Source: Flagellimonas sp. HMM57 (GTDB lineage Bacteria; Bacteroidota; Bacteroidia; Flavobacteriales; Flavobacteriaceae). From it: a stretch of DNA of 64,000 nucleotides. The stretch lies in the NCBI RefSeq assembly GCF_021390175.1, contig NZ_CP090004.1, forward strand, positions 4,095,451-4,159,450. The letters run 5' to 3'. The notes under the pieces are model-generated. The model was not told where the DNA came from, did not search any database, and was given only the letters and a program-made list of their open reading frames with translations. Position 1 is the stretch's first letter; each line of letters starts with the position of its first letter. This document shows, piece after piece, positions 8,798-17,922 of the stretch. Position numbers and translations under genes: made by a program.

Positions 8798-11617
8798 TTA
8801 AAACTGAAACTTTAAAGAGCTCATATAAATCCTTGGGGCGGACTCGGTTCCGTAAGCAAATCCTCCACTGGAAAAACCATTTTGAAGACCAATTCCCGAA
8901 CCTGTGGCCTCTGGATCAAAATTCCCAGCGGTAAAATTGAACGGATTGGTAACCGTTACTCCAAATCTTACATTAGAGAAAGGCTTGAGTACGTCACCAA
9001 AATCATAGGATGCCCCAATGTTCCTGATTTTTAGGTAATCGTTATCAAAAACAAAGAAGTTCACGTAATTGAATGGAGAGGTCCCACTATCTATCAATTC
9101 CTGTGGTATACCGGTATCATCAACACCTCTTATATGTCTTAACAAGAAACTAAGATCTGTAATCTTTCCACCAAATTGATAGTCGCCTGTAATGAATACA
9201 TTCAACTTGTTATTAAAGGAATAATCAAAGCTTATAGACCCAAAATTAGGAGCAAAAGTCTTTCCTAAAAATGAGTTGGTCTCAAAAGCATACGTTCCAT
9301 CATCCTGCAGTACAGCTGCAGTTCCCCTAAGAAACCCAAGACTTTCACCTTCGGCTACAACAGAGCCCAGCACATTGAATCCTCCAACAACAAAAGGTGC
9401 TCCACCGCCAGTATCAACAACATTGTTCTCATTGGTATTGTAGGATAGAGATAGATTCATTTGGTGTTTGGTCGATTGTAGAATTGCGGCCCTCATCTCA
9501 AACTCCCAACCTTTGTTCTCTACTTTACCTAGATTTTGGATTTGGTTCTGTGACCCTTGGGAAGGTGGGGCAACCGGTGTAAATAATGCATCCACGGTAT
9601 TGGCCACATACCTGGTTCCACTAAAATTCAACCTATTTCTAAAGAAACCAAGTTCTAGCCCAAACTCTGTCGTCTGTACCGTTTCTGATATTAAATCCGC
9701 ATTGCCTGGATTTGCAAAAGAAATTGCCGGGGTACCCAAAAACGAACTCAATTCAAAAGTCCTATCTTGCTCAAAAGGTTGGGCAAAGTTTGTGGATTCA
9801 CCATAATTGGCCCTTAGCTTAATATTGGAAATCCAATCGCTGATATTGCTTTCCCGATAGAAATCATGATCAGAGAAATTATAGGTAAACCCAACTTTTG
9901 GTAATAAAAGCGGTTTGGTGTTGCTACCGGAAGCGGTGCTCCTGTCCAAGCGTCCACCAAATTCCAAGTACGCTACATCGTATATCCCTACATTTTCCAA
10001 GAAATAAAGGCCATAGTTGGCATTCTCTAATACAAAATCCAAACTAGCTTGTGTTGGAAAGAAGTCTATTTTTCTGGTACCGTCAACACCACCTTCTCCG
10101 TCCAGACGGTTTTGCCTATCGGAAGTTCTGAAAAACTGTCCACCAAAGACGGTAACAAAAGAAAAATTCTCGGTATTAGCCCTGTGCGTAAAATTCATGT
10201 CCCCAGTAACCACAAAATTATCACGTAACGCACGAGTGAACTCAGCCTGATCAGTAGTCCCTGGGTTCACATCACCAAGTTCAACCAAAAACTCATTACT
10301 GTTCAAACCCTCTTGTACGGTAGTTCTAAAATCAATACCTACAGTTGCATTAGCCTGTAGTGAGTTTGTTATGTCATACGTAAACTTGTTCGATGCTGTA
10401 AAACGACTGGTTCTGGCAGTTATATCGACCAGTTCCCCTAATCTACGAGCATTGTCCCTTAGAGGTATCCATTCTTCTTCGGGGAGTTCATCCAAATCGA
10501 GCCCCCTACTTGCACCTTCAAAATTAGAAAACCGTGAAAAGCTTGTATTTGCATTGTAATCCAGATTAGAATCAAAACTTACGTAAGAAAAAGATCCCTG
10601 ATATTTTAATCTGTCCGTTACCTTGGCACTCAATCCAAAGGTAAAGCTCCTTCTGACTTGTTCGTTCAAGTCATTGAATCCGTCATCTTTATACAAACTC
10701 CCACCAAAGTTATAGGTAAAATTCTCGGAACCACCGCTAAAGCCCACTCTATACTCCTGAGAAAAGCCTGGTTGAAAAATGGCTTCTGCGGTCCGCTTAT
10801 ACTTTAAAAAATCTTCTGTGCCCTTGATAACACCAAGCCTACTTTCAAAAAAGGCGGTTCCTTTTCCAGATTTTCCCTTTTTTGTGATAATCTGAATGAT
10901 ACCATTTGCTGCATCAGCACCATATAATGTGGTAGCCGCACCACCTTTAATGTACTCGATCCGTTCAATGGACTCAACAGGTATATCTGCTAAGGCAGAA
11001 ACGTTCGCACCACCTGTGTCAAGGCCTAATTGTGCATTGGAGTTCAAATTATCGACCCTGACACCGTCCACGATGATCACCGGTGTAGAGGAAGACGCGG
11101 CCGAAATTGGTCCTCTTGTCCTAATAATAGATGCTGTTCCCGGCTGTCCAGAGCTCAATCTAATCTGTGCACTGGGCGCTGTAGCCTGAAGCAATTGGTC
11201 TATTTGGTTTGCAGGGAGTTGATCTATCTTATCTTCGGTAAGGACATCGACCGTAGTAGATAGCTTTCTTCTCTGGATTCCCGCACCTTGACCTGTAACG
11301 ATAACTTCTTCCAAAGCCTGCGCATCCTCTTCCATTTGCACATTGATAACGCTAGAACCAGTTACTGTTCTAACGACTGTTTTTTGACCGATGTAACTAA
11401 AACGTAATACTTGACCCGTCTCAACAGAAATCATATAGTTTCCATCAAAATCGGTTTGGGTACCATTGGTAGTACCATCTACAACCACTGAGACCCCAGG
11501 AAGCGGCAAACCACTTTGATCTGTCACCGTGCCGGAGCGTACATCTCCTTGCGCATTTATTGTCGTAAAGGAGAACAACAATAAGAAAATTGTAAATAAA
11601 AAAATTTTACTTCTCAT
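8798..11617 (-). CDS. SusC/RagA-type TonB-dependent transporter
   Basis: The 939-residue outer-membrane receptor has a signal peptide (to residue ~22), a carboxypeptidase-regulatory-like domain (GTVTDQSGLPLPGVSVVVDG to FSYIGQKTV), a SusC-type TonB region (LEEVIVTG), the plug with RGPISAASSSTPVIIVDGVRV and a C-terminal beta-barrel ending in aromatic ...MSSLKFQF. It has no N-terminal STN domain, so it is not expected to signal through a FecR anti-sigma factor. It is short for SusC (usually ~1000 or more). It forms a two-gene operon with the SusD-like gene. Confidence 0.92.
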   Translation of the reverse strand: MRSKIFLFTIFLLLFSFTTINAQGDVRSGTVTDQSGLPLPGVSVVVDGTTNGTQTDFDGNYMISVETGQVLRFSYIGQKTVVRTVTGSSVINVQMEEDAQALEEVIVTGQGAGIQRRKLSTTVDVLTEDKIDQLPANQIDQLLQATAPSAQIRLSSGQPGTASIIRTRGPISAASSSTPVIIVDGVRVDNLNSNAQLGLDTGGANVSALADIPVESIERIEYIKGGAATTLYGADAANGIIQIITKKGKSGKGTAFFESRLGVIKGTEDFLKYKRTAEAIFQPGFSQEYRVGFSGGSENFTYNFGGSLYKDDGFNDLNEQVRRSFTFGLSAKVTDRLKYQGSFSYVSFDSNLDYNANTSFSRFSNFEGASRGLDLDELPEEEWIPLRDNARRLGELVDITARTSRFTASNKFTYDITNSLQANATVGIDFRTTVQEGLNSNEFLVELGDVNPGTTDQAEFTRALRDNFVVTGDMNFTHRANTENFSFVTVFGGQFFRTSDRQNRLDGEGGVDGTRKIDFFPTQASLDFVLENANYGLYFLENVGIYDVAYLEFGGRLDRSTASGSNTKPLLLPKVGFTYNFSDHDFYRESNISDWISNIKLRANYGESTNFAQPFEQDRTFELSSFLGTPAISFANPGNADLISETVQTTEFGLELGFFRNRLNFSGTRYVANTVDALFTPVAPPSQGSQNQIQNLGKVENKGWEFEMRAAILQSTKHQMNLSLSYNTNENNVVDTGGGAPFVVGGFNVLGSVVAEGESLGFLRGTAAVLQDDGTYAFETNSFLGKTFAPNFGSISFDYSFNNKLNVFITGDYQFGGKITDLSFLLRHIRGVDDTGIPQELIDSGTSPFNYVNFFVFDNDYLKIRNIGASYDFGDVLKPFSNVRFGVTVTNPFNFTAGNFDPEATGSGIGLQNGFSSGGFAYGTESAPRIYMSSLKFQF

Positions 11618-12027
11618 ACATTAAAATTGAGTGTTAGTTATTAAATAAGTTAGTTGTTTGAATTTGTAGAGTGGCAGCTGTCAATTGGTGACTAATTCAA
11701 AAAATACCTTCTAAAAATGAGAACAAAATGTAATTCCCTAAATTTTTTCAGTACCGACATCGTACCACTCTACGTTTCAAATTTGCAGCAACAAAAAAAG
11801 GGAAAGAAATAGGTCTGGAAGTTTATAATTATAGGTGTTTTACACTATCCCGATAATTATTTACCTATTATTTCAATTAATCAAACAGTTTAAAACCGAA
11901 CATCTCAAATTTGGAAAAGGTATTTGAAACTAACCTTACAAAAAGAGATACACTCTAAATCTTAAGGATAAATGATAAGAGAAATAAATGATAATATATA
12001 TCAAAAAACTATCAGAAAATAGTTTAT
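11618..12027. other. Promoter region of the SusC/SusD operon with long-range inverted repeat
   Basis: A 410-bp spacer. GTAGAGTGG at 11666-11674 (continuing ...GTC to 11682) is repeated in inverse as CCACTCTAC at 11765-11773 (preceded by GACAT), so two ~17-nt arms flank ~75 bp. The arms are possible operator half-sites. I found no TAnnTTTG box on the minus strand in this spacer. Confidence 0.35.
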
Positions 12028-12594
12028 TCAATTACTGGGAAAGAGGTGTACTTTATTTTTGTTGTTGGACGCTTCAATAAATTCTGTAGGGGTCATATTG
12101 ACATAATTTTTGAAGGCCTTATTGAAAGTGGCTTTATTATTAAATCCGACCTCGAACAAAACTTCTCCAATACTGGGGTTTTCATTTATCCTGAAAAGTC
12201 TTATTGCTTCCGCCACTCTATACGTATTAACAAAAGTGTTAAAATCTTGACCAAACCTTTGATTTATTATTTGTGATGTTTGATGTACTGAAATTCCTAA
12301 TTTCAAGGCTACATCATTCAACCTCAAGTTTGGGTTTTGATACAGCTTGTTTTTCTTCATAAGCTCAACAAGCTTAACTTTAAAATCATTCGCCAAATCT
12401 GTGGTCAAACCACTATTCTTATATTTAGTCTTTGATAAGGGTTTGGTAACATTGGTATTCTTTGATAAAGGGTTCTTTTCTTTTTTCTTGATAAAAAAGT
12501 TACCTCTAATGAGAATTAGAATCAAAATAATTTGAGTTAAACATAACTGTACTATAGATATTACTATTAAAGTATCCGTATTCCACCATTCCAT
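12028..12594 (-). CDS. Membrane-tethered AraC-family transcriptional regulator
   Basis: The 188-residue protein has one N-terminal transmembrane segment (LIVISIVQLCLTQIILILILI, residues ~9-29), a short Lys-rich linker, and a C-terminal AraC double helix-turn-helix (LRLNDVALKLGISVHQTSQIIN... and IGEVLFEVGFNNKATFNKAFKNYVNMTPTEF). There is no ligand-binding domain in between. Similar short C-terminal AraC modules occur at the end of multi-TM regulators in Flavobacteriia; this may be a shortened relative. It lies upstream of and on the same strand as the SusC/SusD operon, so regulation of that operon is possible but not shown. Confidence 0.8.
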   Translation of the reverse strand: MEWWNTDTLIVISIVQLCLTQIILILILIRGNFFIKKKEKNPLSKNTNVTKPLSKTKYKNSGLTTDLANDFKVKLVELMKKNKLYQNPNLRLNDVALKLGISVHQTSQIINQRFGQDFNTFVNTYRVAEAIRLFRINENPSIGEVLFEVGFNNKATFNKAFKNYVNMTPTEFIEASNNKNKVHLFPSN

Positions 12595-13059
12595 TCTTGC
12601 CTTCTTTTTCCAAATAATGCTTGAGTTCCATGAACATATTGAAAAGTTGTATAGCTATTTTTGATACTTCTACTTAACGACATATTTATTTCCAAGTCAA
12701 TAAGAATTCAAAAAACATGCTTCTGTAAAAATGTAAGTTGGTTTGAGCATAACCCTACTTTTATGTTTCCAAAACCTCCTAATAGGTATTTAGGAATAGG
12801 ATATTGTACTTTTTATCTGATTGTTGTTTGAAACTGTTCGCATAAAATTGATGTAATGTCATTCAAATCTATTAGATAACTTCATCACTTATTTGTCAAA
12901 AAATCATTTTTAAAGTTCATTCAATCAATTTAACATAGTTTTCATAATCATTAATCAGTACTTCACATATCCTTGTCTAACTGCAAAAAATTATTTACTT
13001 CAGTGAGGAAAGCTTTTTATATTGATTTTTGAGAACTCTTTTTGTAAGACTTAAAACAA
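12595..13059. other. Intergenic region between AraC gene and tRNA-Arg
   Basis: A 465-bp AT-rich spacer. The one regulatory-looking element is CAAATCTA at 12864-12871, which on the minus strand reads TAGATTTG, a perfect TAnnTTTG -7 box. The nearest -33 TTG is 25 bp away, longer than usual. If used, it would give the AraC gene a leader of ~260 nt. Nothing else is visible. Confidence 0.3.
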
Positions 13060-13089
13060 AAAAGGCTCCCGTAAAGATGGGAGCCTTTT
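13060..13089. terminator. Terminator downstream of tRNA-Arg
   Basis: Perfect 11-bp stem AAAAGGCTCCC / GGGAGCCTTTT with an 8-nt loop. It lies 7 nt past the 3' end of the leftward tRNA and supplies a U-tract on the minus strand. Confidence 0.85.
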
Positions 13090-13095
13090 ATACCG

Positions 13096-13169
13096 TGATC
13101 GCGATAGGATTCGAACCTATGACCGTCTGCTTAGAAGGCAGATGCTCTATCCAGCTGAGCTACGCGACC
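13096..13169 (-). tRNA. tRNA-Arg (anticodon TCT)
   Basis: A 74-nt cloverleaf on the minus strand. The acceptor stem is GGTCGCG / CGCGATC (one G-T pair) with discriminator A, and CCA is not encoded. The D arm is GCTC...GAGC, the anticodon stem TCTGC / GCAGA with loop CTTCTAA (anticodon TCT, reading AGA), and the T arm ATAGG-TTCGAAT-CCTAT. All stems pair. Confidence 0.96.
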
Positions 13170-13182
13170 TATTTTGCGGGTG

Positions 13183-13214
13183 CAAATATACAATTAACAT
13201 TAAATAATGTCCAA
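13183..13214 (-). promoter_or_regulatory. Promoter of tRNA-Arg (Bacteroidota sigma-A type)
   Basis: On the minus strand TATATTTG (13190-13183) matches the Bacteroidota -7 consensus TAnnTTTG exactly, and TTG (13214-13212) lies 21 bp upstream as -33 element. Predicted transcription would start a few bases before the mature 5' end at 13169. Confidence 0.75.
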
Positions 13215-13363
13215 TTAAATAAACCCAAATACTAGTATTTATCAAAAAAATAGTATTTCCCAAGTCGGCCAGAACATTTATAAACGTTTTATTGGTAGTT
13301 TAATGATATGTTTTTTTGATCAACCGTTTATAAACAATGTACTGGGGTTTGGAGTAACTAATG

Positions 13364-14356
13364 TTAATTTTTCTCCAAATAGTAAGAAGGTGGATTACCA
13401 TATGCTTTTTTAAAAACTTTGCTAAATACACTAAGGTCGCTAAATCCAAAAAAGTCAGATATCTCGGTAACCGATAAATCTTTCTTGTGAAGTGCTTCTT
13501 TAGCTTTAGAAATTTTTAACCTATTGATGTATTGATGCGGTGTCTTTCCAAATGCTGTTTTGAAAGAGTCATAGAGATGGAATTTGGACAAGCTAGAGAT
13601 ATATGATAATTGATCTATTGATATATGTTTTTGAATATTGTCATGAATAAACTCATAAGCGATCAATAACCTTTTTAATGTTTCTTTCTTTGTTGATGCT
13701 TTTTTGACCTTAATGTTATTCACTATTTTATTTCCCAACAACTGCTCTTTATATATTGATTTCAACACCTCTATGGTAAGTTCTTCAGGGCATAAAAATT
13801 CAAATTCATAATCATTGCTCAAATCGTATATATGTTTGAGCAGCTTACCCGAGGAATAGTAATCCGAAAACAAAGGTTTTTCCAAAAAGAAGTTCATATC
13901 CTTTATTGAATCAAATGGGTTATCCAATATTGATTCATTCTTTGTCTTTAAATAATACGAGAAACTTGAACTAAAATCTTTAGTAATACCAAAACTCAAA
14001 ACGTCCATATAGCTGTTCTCTTCATTAAAAAACTCCCAACCTTCGTTTGGATTTAAAACAAAAAAACTATCCTTTTCAACATTTAAACGTTGCCCATTCC
14101 TTTGGAAAACCCCACTTCCCTCTTTAAAAAGCGCAACTATGGTGGCGTTCTCAACAAACTCATGATGTTCAAAACAAGCTTTAAAACGCATCAAGAAGTT
14201 TTCATGCTTAGAATAGTGAGGAGGAAGTTCAAACTCTTTTTGTTGATAGTGATTGTAAAATTTGTCGTCATAATTTATTGACATAATCGAGTTCGGCTTA
14301 GTTTTTTTTAAGGATTCAATAAAAGGCAAGTGGTTGCGTCCAATTTTTTGATTCAT
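13364..14356 (-). CDS. AraC-family transcriptional regulator
   Basis: The 330-residue protein has an N-terminal cupin-like sensing region (residues ~50-150, including VFQRNGQRLNVEKDSFFVLNP) and a C-terminal AraC DNA-binding domain with both helix-turn-helix elements (ISIDQLSYISSLSKFHLYDSFKTAFG and LSVTEISDFFGFSDLSVFSKVFKKAYGNPPSYY). The start at 14356 gives the longest form; an internal ATG at 14284 (MSINYDDKFYNHYQQKEF) is an equally plausible start and would make a 306-residue protein. It is divergent from galM with a 337-bp spacer, which makes sugar-linked regulation of galM a testable idea only. Confidence 0.82.
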   Translation of the reverse strand: MNQKIGRNHLPFIESLKKTKPNSIMSINYDDKFYNHYQQKEFELPPHYSKHENFLMRFKACFEHHEFVENATIVALFKEGSGVFQRNGQRLNVEKDSFFVLNPNEGWEFFNEENSYMDVLSFGITKDFSSSFSYYLKTKNESILDNPFDSIKDMNFFLEKPLFSDYYSSGKLLKHIYDLSNDYEFEFLCPEELTIEVLKSIYKEQLLGNKIVNNIKVKKASTKKETLKRLLIAYEFIHDNIQKHISIDQLSYISSLSKFHLYDSFKTAFGKTPHQYINRLKISKAKEALHKKDLSVTEISDFFGFSDLSVFSKVFKKAYGNPPSYYLEKN

Positions 14357-14693
14357 TGAACATACAAACTAAATTTTTTGTTCATTCGTATTCAAAATCA
14401 TAAAAAGTATAGGTAAATATCCATTATAACAATTATGATATTTTAGTTTTTAAACTTTACATGAACTTATCTTTGCATCAATCATATCATATTATGCCAC
14501 ACCTTTAACATCATTACATAAAACATAGGGGTATTTTTGTCATGTAAACCCAGAAACAGCACAAGGTTTACTATGTTTAAAAAAATCGATACTAGATTGT
14601 GTTTAAGCGATACTGCCAGTAAAGCATAAAACACTTCAGACTCAAGACTTATACGATAGGCTGCACAACAATAATGAGAAATAAAGAAATCAT
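14357..14693. promoter_or_regulatory. Divergent AraC/galM control region
   Basis: TATCTTTG at 14468-14475 is a perfect TAnnTTTG -7 box for rightward transcription, though without a good -33 TTG. Downstream, in what would be the galM leader, GTAAACC (14544-14550) and GGTTTAC (14565-14571) form a perfect 7-bp inverted repeat, flanked by further CAT/ATG symmetry, consistent with an operator or leader hairpin. Confidence 0.4.
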
Positions 14694-15668
14694 ATGGAAC
14701 TAGTGAAATTAACAAATTCCCAAGGCATGGAGTTGCAGGTGTGCGACTATGGAGCAACCTTGGTTTCGCTTAAAGTTCCAAATAAAGATAATGGATTGAC
14801 CAATGTTGTGGTCGGATTGGATAATCATGAACATTACGCCTCGCAAGAATACCAAAACCATCAGCTTTACTTAGGCACTACCATTGGTAGGTATGCCGGT
14901 AGAATTTCAAATGGGAGCTTTAATTTAGAGGGGGATGAATTTGCCTTGCACCATACCGATGGGGTCCACTTGCATGGAGGAAAATGTGGATTCGATAAAA
15001 AATATTGGACCGTAAAAAAAATAGGAACCCATAGAAATCCTTATGTTGTGCTTTCTTATGAGAGCAAGCACTTAGAAGAAAACTATCCTGGAAATCTAAA
15101 GGTCGAGGTTACATACCAACTATTGGAATCAAATGCCGTTAAAATTAGCTATACCGCAACAACAGATAAAACAACAGTGGTCAATTTGACTAACCACTCT
15201 TACTTTAACCTTAGTGGAAATGATACAATTCTAGGTCAATATTTAAAAGTCAACAGCGACCATTATATAGATGTAGACGAAAAAACAATTCCTACAGGCA
15301 AAATCAACCCATCAAAAGATACGAGATTCGATTATAACGATTTATCAGAAATGGAAAATTCTGGTTTTGCTGGTCTTGATGATACTTTTATTCTGAACAA
15401 ATCACTAAAGGCAGCATCCCTTTGGTCTAAAAAGAGCGGTCTTTACATGAAAGTCTTTACCAACCAGCCCGCCATTGTCATCTACACCCCAGAACAACTT
15501 CCTGAGTTAAGCTATTATGAACACGCAGAATTTGAAAGATTCCCTGCCATATGTTTTGAAGCCCAGAATTATCCAGATGCACCAAATAACGAGACATTTC
15601 CATCTAGTAAACTTTTGCCAGGTTCAACTTACCTAAACGAAACGGTATTTGATTTTACCTTGAAATAA
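14694..15668 (+). CDS. galM: Aldose 1-epimerase (mutarotase)
   Basis: Interconverts the alpha and beta anomers of galactose, glucose and related sugars at the entry of the Leloir pathway. The 324-residue length and the family landmarks are present: TTIGRYAGRISNGSF, the catalytic-histidine region NLTNHSYFNLSG, the GLDDTFIL motif and, near the C-terminus, the catalytic-glutamate region FPAICFEAQNYPDAPN. No signal peptide is present, so it should act in the cytoplasm. Monocistronic. Confidence 0.93.
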   Translation: MELVKLTNSQGMELQVCDYGATLVSLKVPNKDNGLTNVVVGLDNHEHYASQEYQNHQLYLGTTIGRYAGRISNGSFNLEGDEFALHHTDGVHLHGGKCGFDKKYWTVKKIGTHRNPYVVLSYESKHLEENYPGNLKVEVTYQLLESNAVKISYTATTDKTTVVNLTNHSYFNLSGNDTILGQYLKVNSDHYIDVDEKTIPTGKINPSKDTRFDYNDLSEMENSGFAGLDDTFILNKSLKAASLWSKKSGLYMKVFTNQPAIVIYTPEQLPELSYYEHAEFERFPAICFEAQNYPDAPNNETFPSSKLLPGSTYLNETVFDFTLK

Positions 15669-15775
15669 GTAGTTTAAAGTAACTTATGATTTATAAAAAA
15701 TCCTATGACAAATGATGCCTTCTGGCCAAAGCATTGGAGCAATTTGATTTTTTTGTATTGAAAAAGTTTAGTCTC

Positions 15776-16213
15776 TTAACAAGAGTTCAGTTCCTTCACC
15801 ATATAAATAGAAGTGGAAGGACATATCTCTGAGAATTCTTTGGAGTCGGCAACTGCTTTTGGTGCCTTTATTCGTTCCGAAATATGAAACCCATGCTTTA
15901 AAAAATATTCATGAGCAGTAGTTGTCAGTAAATGTAGTTTTTGGATTCCATCATTTTTACTTTTGTCAAGTAGTTTGGTGATAAGTTTAGCACCTACTCC
16001 CCTGTTCTTAAAAGTATCTACTACAGCGAATGAGCGCAAAATCCCATCCTCGCCATACTTTTCAATTCCAATGCATCCAACGAGTTCATTATCTGATTTT
16101 GAAGTAATAAACTCTACTTTAGAAGAGCGAATGTCTTCATAAGGGAGGTTGTTTTCTTTCAATAAATTTCTAACTTTTTCAAAGTCATAATTCTCTATTT
16201 CTTTAGCTTTCAT
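15776..16213 (-). CDS. GNAT acetyltransferase, ArsN2-like
   Basis: The 145-residue GNAT fold has the acetyl-CoA pyrophosphate loop FKNRGVGAKLI. The pattern ...GCIGIEKYGEDGILRSFAV, then LHLLTTTAHEYFLKHGF, then EFSEICPSTSIYMVKEL, is characteristic of the ArsN2 group of arsenic-resistance N-acetyltransferases. No arsenate reductase, efflux or ArsR gene accompanies it here, so the role in arsenic or arsinothricin detoxification is inferred from family only. No signal peptide is seen; cytoplasmic. Confidence 0.75.
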   Translation of the reverse strand: MKAKEIENYDFEKVRNLLKENNLPYEDIRSSKVEFITSKSDNELVGCIGIEKYGEDGILRSFAVVDTFKNRGVGAKLITKLLDKSKNDGIQKLHLLTTTAHEYFLKHGFHISERIKAPKAVADSKEFSEICPSTSIYMVKELNSC

Positions 16214-16358
16214 TTACTGTCATTTAATATCAATCTTATGTATTTAATTAAGATTTACAATATTAAATTTAAGATTAAACCACCACTAGGCCAATACTGG
16301 GAACAATCTGGTCTTTGTCACTTTCTATTTCCACCAAGAACAATAACGGTATAAAACA

Positions 16359-16395
16359 AAAATCACCTGTTCTTTTGAAAAAACCAGATGATTTT
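16359..16395 (-). terminator. Terminator of the peptidase-aspA operon
   Basis: Imperfect stem built from AAAATCA-C-CTG on the left and CCAG-A-TGATTTT on the right. On the minus strand it is followed by a T-rich tract. It sits 98 nt past the aspA stop codon. Confidence 0.6.
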
Positions 16396-16492
16396 CATTA
16401 CCCAATTTATCGAAATGAAAAAAGAGGGTTGAATTTATTTGGTGAATAACGACTAGCCGAGACTTTATCTCTCTTATCAAATGATAACTTCT

Positions 16493-17908
16493 TTATGGTA
16501 CGCTTTCCTTAAATCTGGGGCGCATTAAATTTTCGCTATCTAGAATCTTATCCAGCTCTTCTTCTGACAAAAGCTTCTTTTCCAAAATAAGTTCCCGTAT
16601 GGATTTCCCTGTCAGAATGGCTTCTTTGCCTATCAAATCACCCATATGATGTCCAAGATAGGGATTCAAAAATGTAATCAATCCAACAGAATTCATCACT
16701 TTTGCCTTGGTATATTCGTCGTTTGCCGTTATTCCTGTAATACATTTTGTTGTTAAACCAACGCAAGAGTTGGACAGTAGCTTAATGGACTCGAACAATG
16801 ATTGTGCTATGACCGGTTCCATCACATTTAATTGTAATTGACCTGCCTCTGCAGCAAAAGAAATCGTAACATCGTTCCCAATTACCTTAAAACAAACCTG
16901 GTTGACCACTTCTGGTATTACGGGATTAACCTTTGCGGGCATAATGGACGATCCTGCCTGTACTTTGGGAAGGTTTATCTCATTAAGGCCACATCTAGGT
17001 CCTGAGGACAGTAATCTTAAATCGTTACAAATCTTCGAAAGCTTTACAGCGGTTCTTTTCAAGGCTCCAGAAATCATGACATAGGCCCCACAGTCCGAAG
17101 TAGCCTCTATTAGATTTTCCGAAGGGACGAAAGGTATATTCGTATACTTTTCTAAATATGCAATCGCCATGCTACCGAAGCCTTTAGGAGCATTGACTCC
17201 CGTACCTATAGCAGTAGCGCCCAAATTGAGTTCCAAAATCAAGTTTTGAACCATTTTCAGGTTCTTTATTTCTTCCTTAAGATTTGTGGCCCAAGCATTA
17301 AATTCATCCCCCAGTGACATTGGGACGGCATCCTGCAACTGGGTACGTCCCATTTTCAGCACATTCGTGAATTCGTTTCCTTTCTTTTCTAAACTATGAA
17401 TCAATTTAGATATGTTATCCATTAAATGCTCCAAATAGTAATAAATCGCAATTCTAAAGCCTGTGGGATAGGAATCATTGGTGGATTGCGAACAGTTGAC
17501 ATCGTCATTGGGATGAAGTATATGGTATTCCCCTTTTTGATATCCGCCTTTTTCCAAAGCAACATTGGTAATTACTTCGTTAACGTTCATGTTAACAGAT
17601 GTGCCCGCTCCTCCTTGAAAAACATCGGTTGGAAAGAAAACACTATAGGTTTTAAGGTCTTCGAGAATTATATTACAGGCCTCCACTATCATGGATGCCT
17701 TTTCCTGTGACAAAATATCTATATCCCTATTTGCCTCGGCACAGGACTTTTTGGTGAGGACCATTCCCTTTATAAAAATGGGATAATCACCGATTACATT
17801 TTGGGAAATTTGAAAATTATCCATCGCCCTTTGTGTGTGTATGCCGTAATAGGCTTCTGCAGCTATTGGCAATTCCCCAAGTAGGTCAATTTCGTTTCTA
17901 GTTTTCAT
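16493..17908 (-). CDS. aspA: Aspartate ammonia-lyase
   Basis: Converts L-aspartate to fumarate and ammonia. The 471-residue length is typical, and the fumarase/aspartase signature [11 protein letters not shown] (SS-loop) is intact, as are N-terminal motifs [20 protein letters not shown] and the substrate-site [11 protein letters not shown] and [14 protein letters not shown]. The last ten residues taper to PRFKESVP, close to normal. It lies 14 bp downstream of a secreted M20 peptidase on the same strand, suggesting co-transcription and use of peptide-derived aspartate as carbon and nitrogen source (inference). Confidence 0.93.
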   Translation of the reverse strand: MKTRNEIDLLGELPIAAEAYYGIHTQRAMDNFQISQNVIGDYPIFIKGMVLTKKSCAEANRDIDILSQEKASMIVEACNIILEDLKTYSVFFPTDVFQGGAGTSVNMNVNEVITNVALEKGGYQKGEYHILHPNDDVNCSQSTNDSYPTGFRIAIYYYLEHLMDNISKLIHSLEKKGNEFTNVLKMGRTQLQDAVPMSLGDEFNAWATNLKEEIKNLKMVQNLILELNLGATAIGTGVNAPKGFGSMAIAYLEKYTNIPFVPSENLIEATSDCGAYVMISGALKRTAVKLSKICNDLRLLSSGPRCGLNEINLPKVQAGSSIMPAKVNPVIPEVVNQVCFKVIGNDVTISFAAEAGQLQLNVMEPVIAQSLFESIKLLSNSCVGLTTKCITGITANDEYTKAKVMNSVGLITFLNPYLGHHMGDLIGKEAILTGKSIRELILEKKLLSEEELDKILDSENLMRPRFKESVP

Positions 17909-17922
17909 ATGGTAGGTTTATG

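Noticed and set aside
14482..14757. A 91-codon minus-strand frame overlapping the start of galM
   Set aside because: It overlaps a well-supported gene and its promoter region, and its composition is not protein-like.
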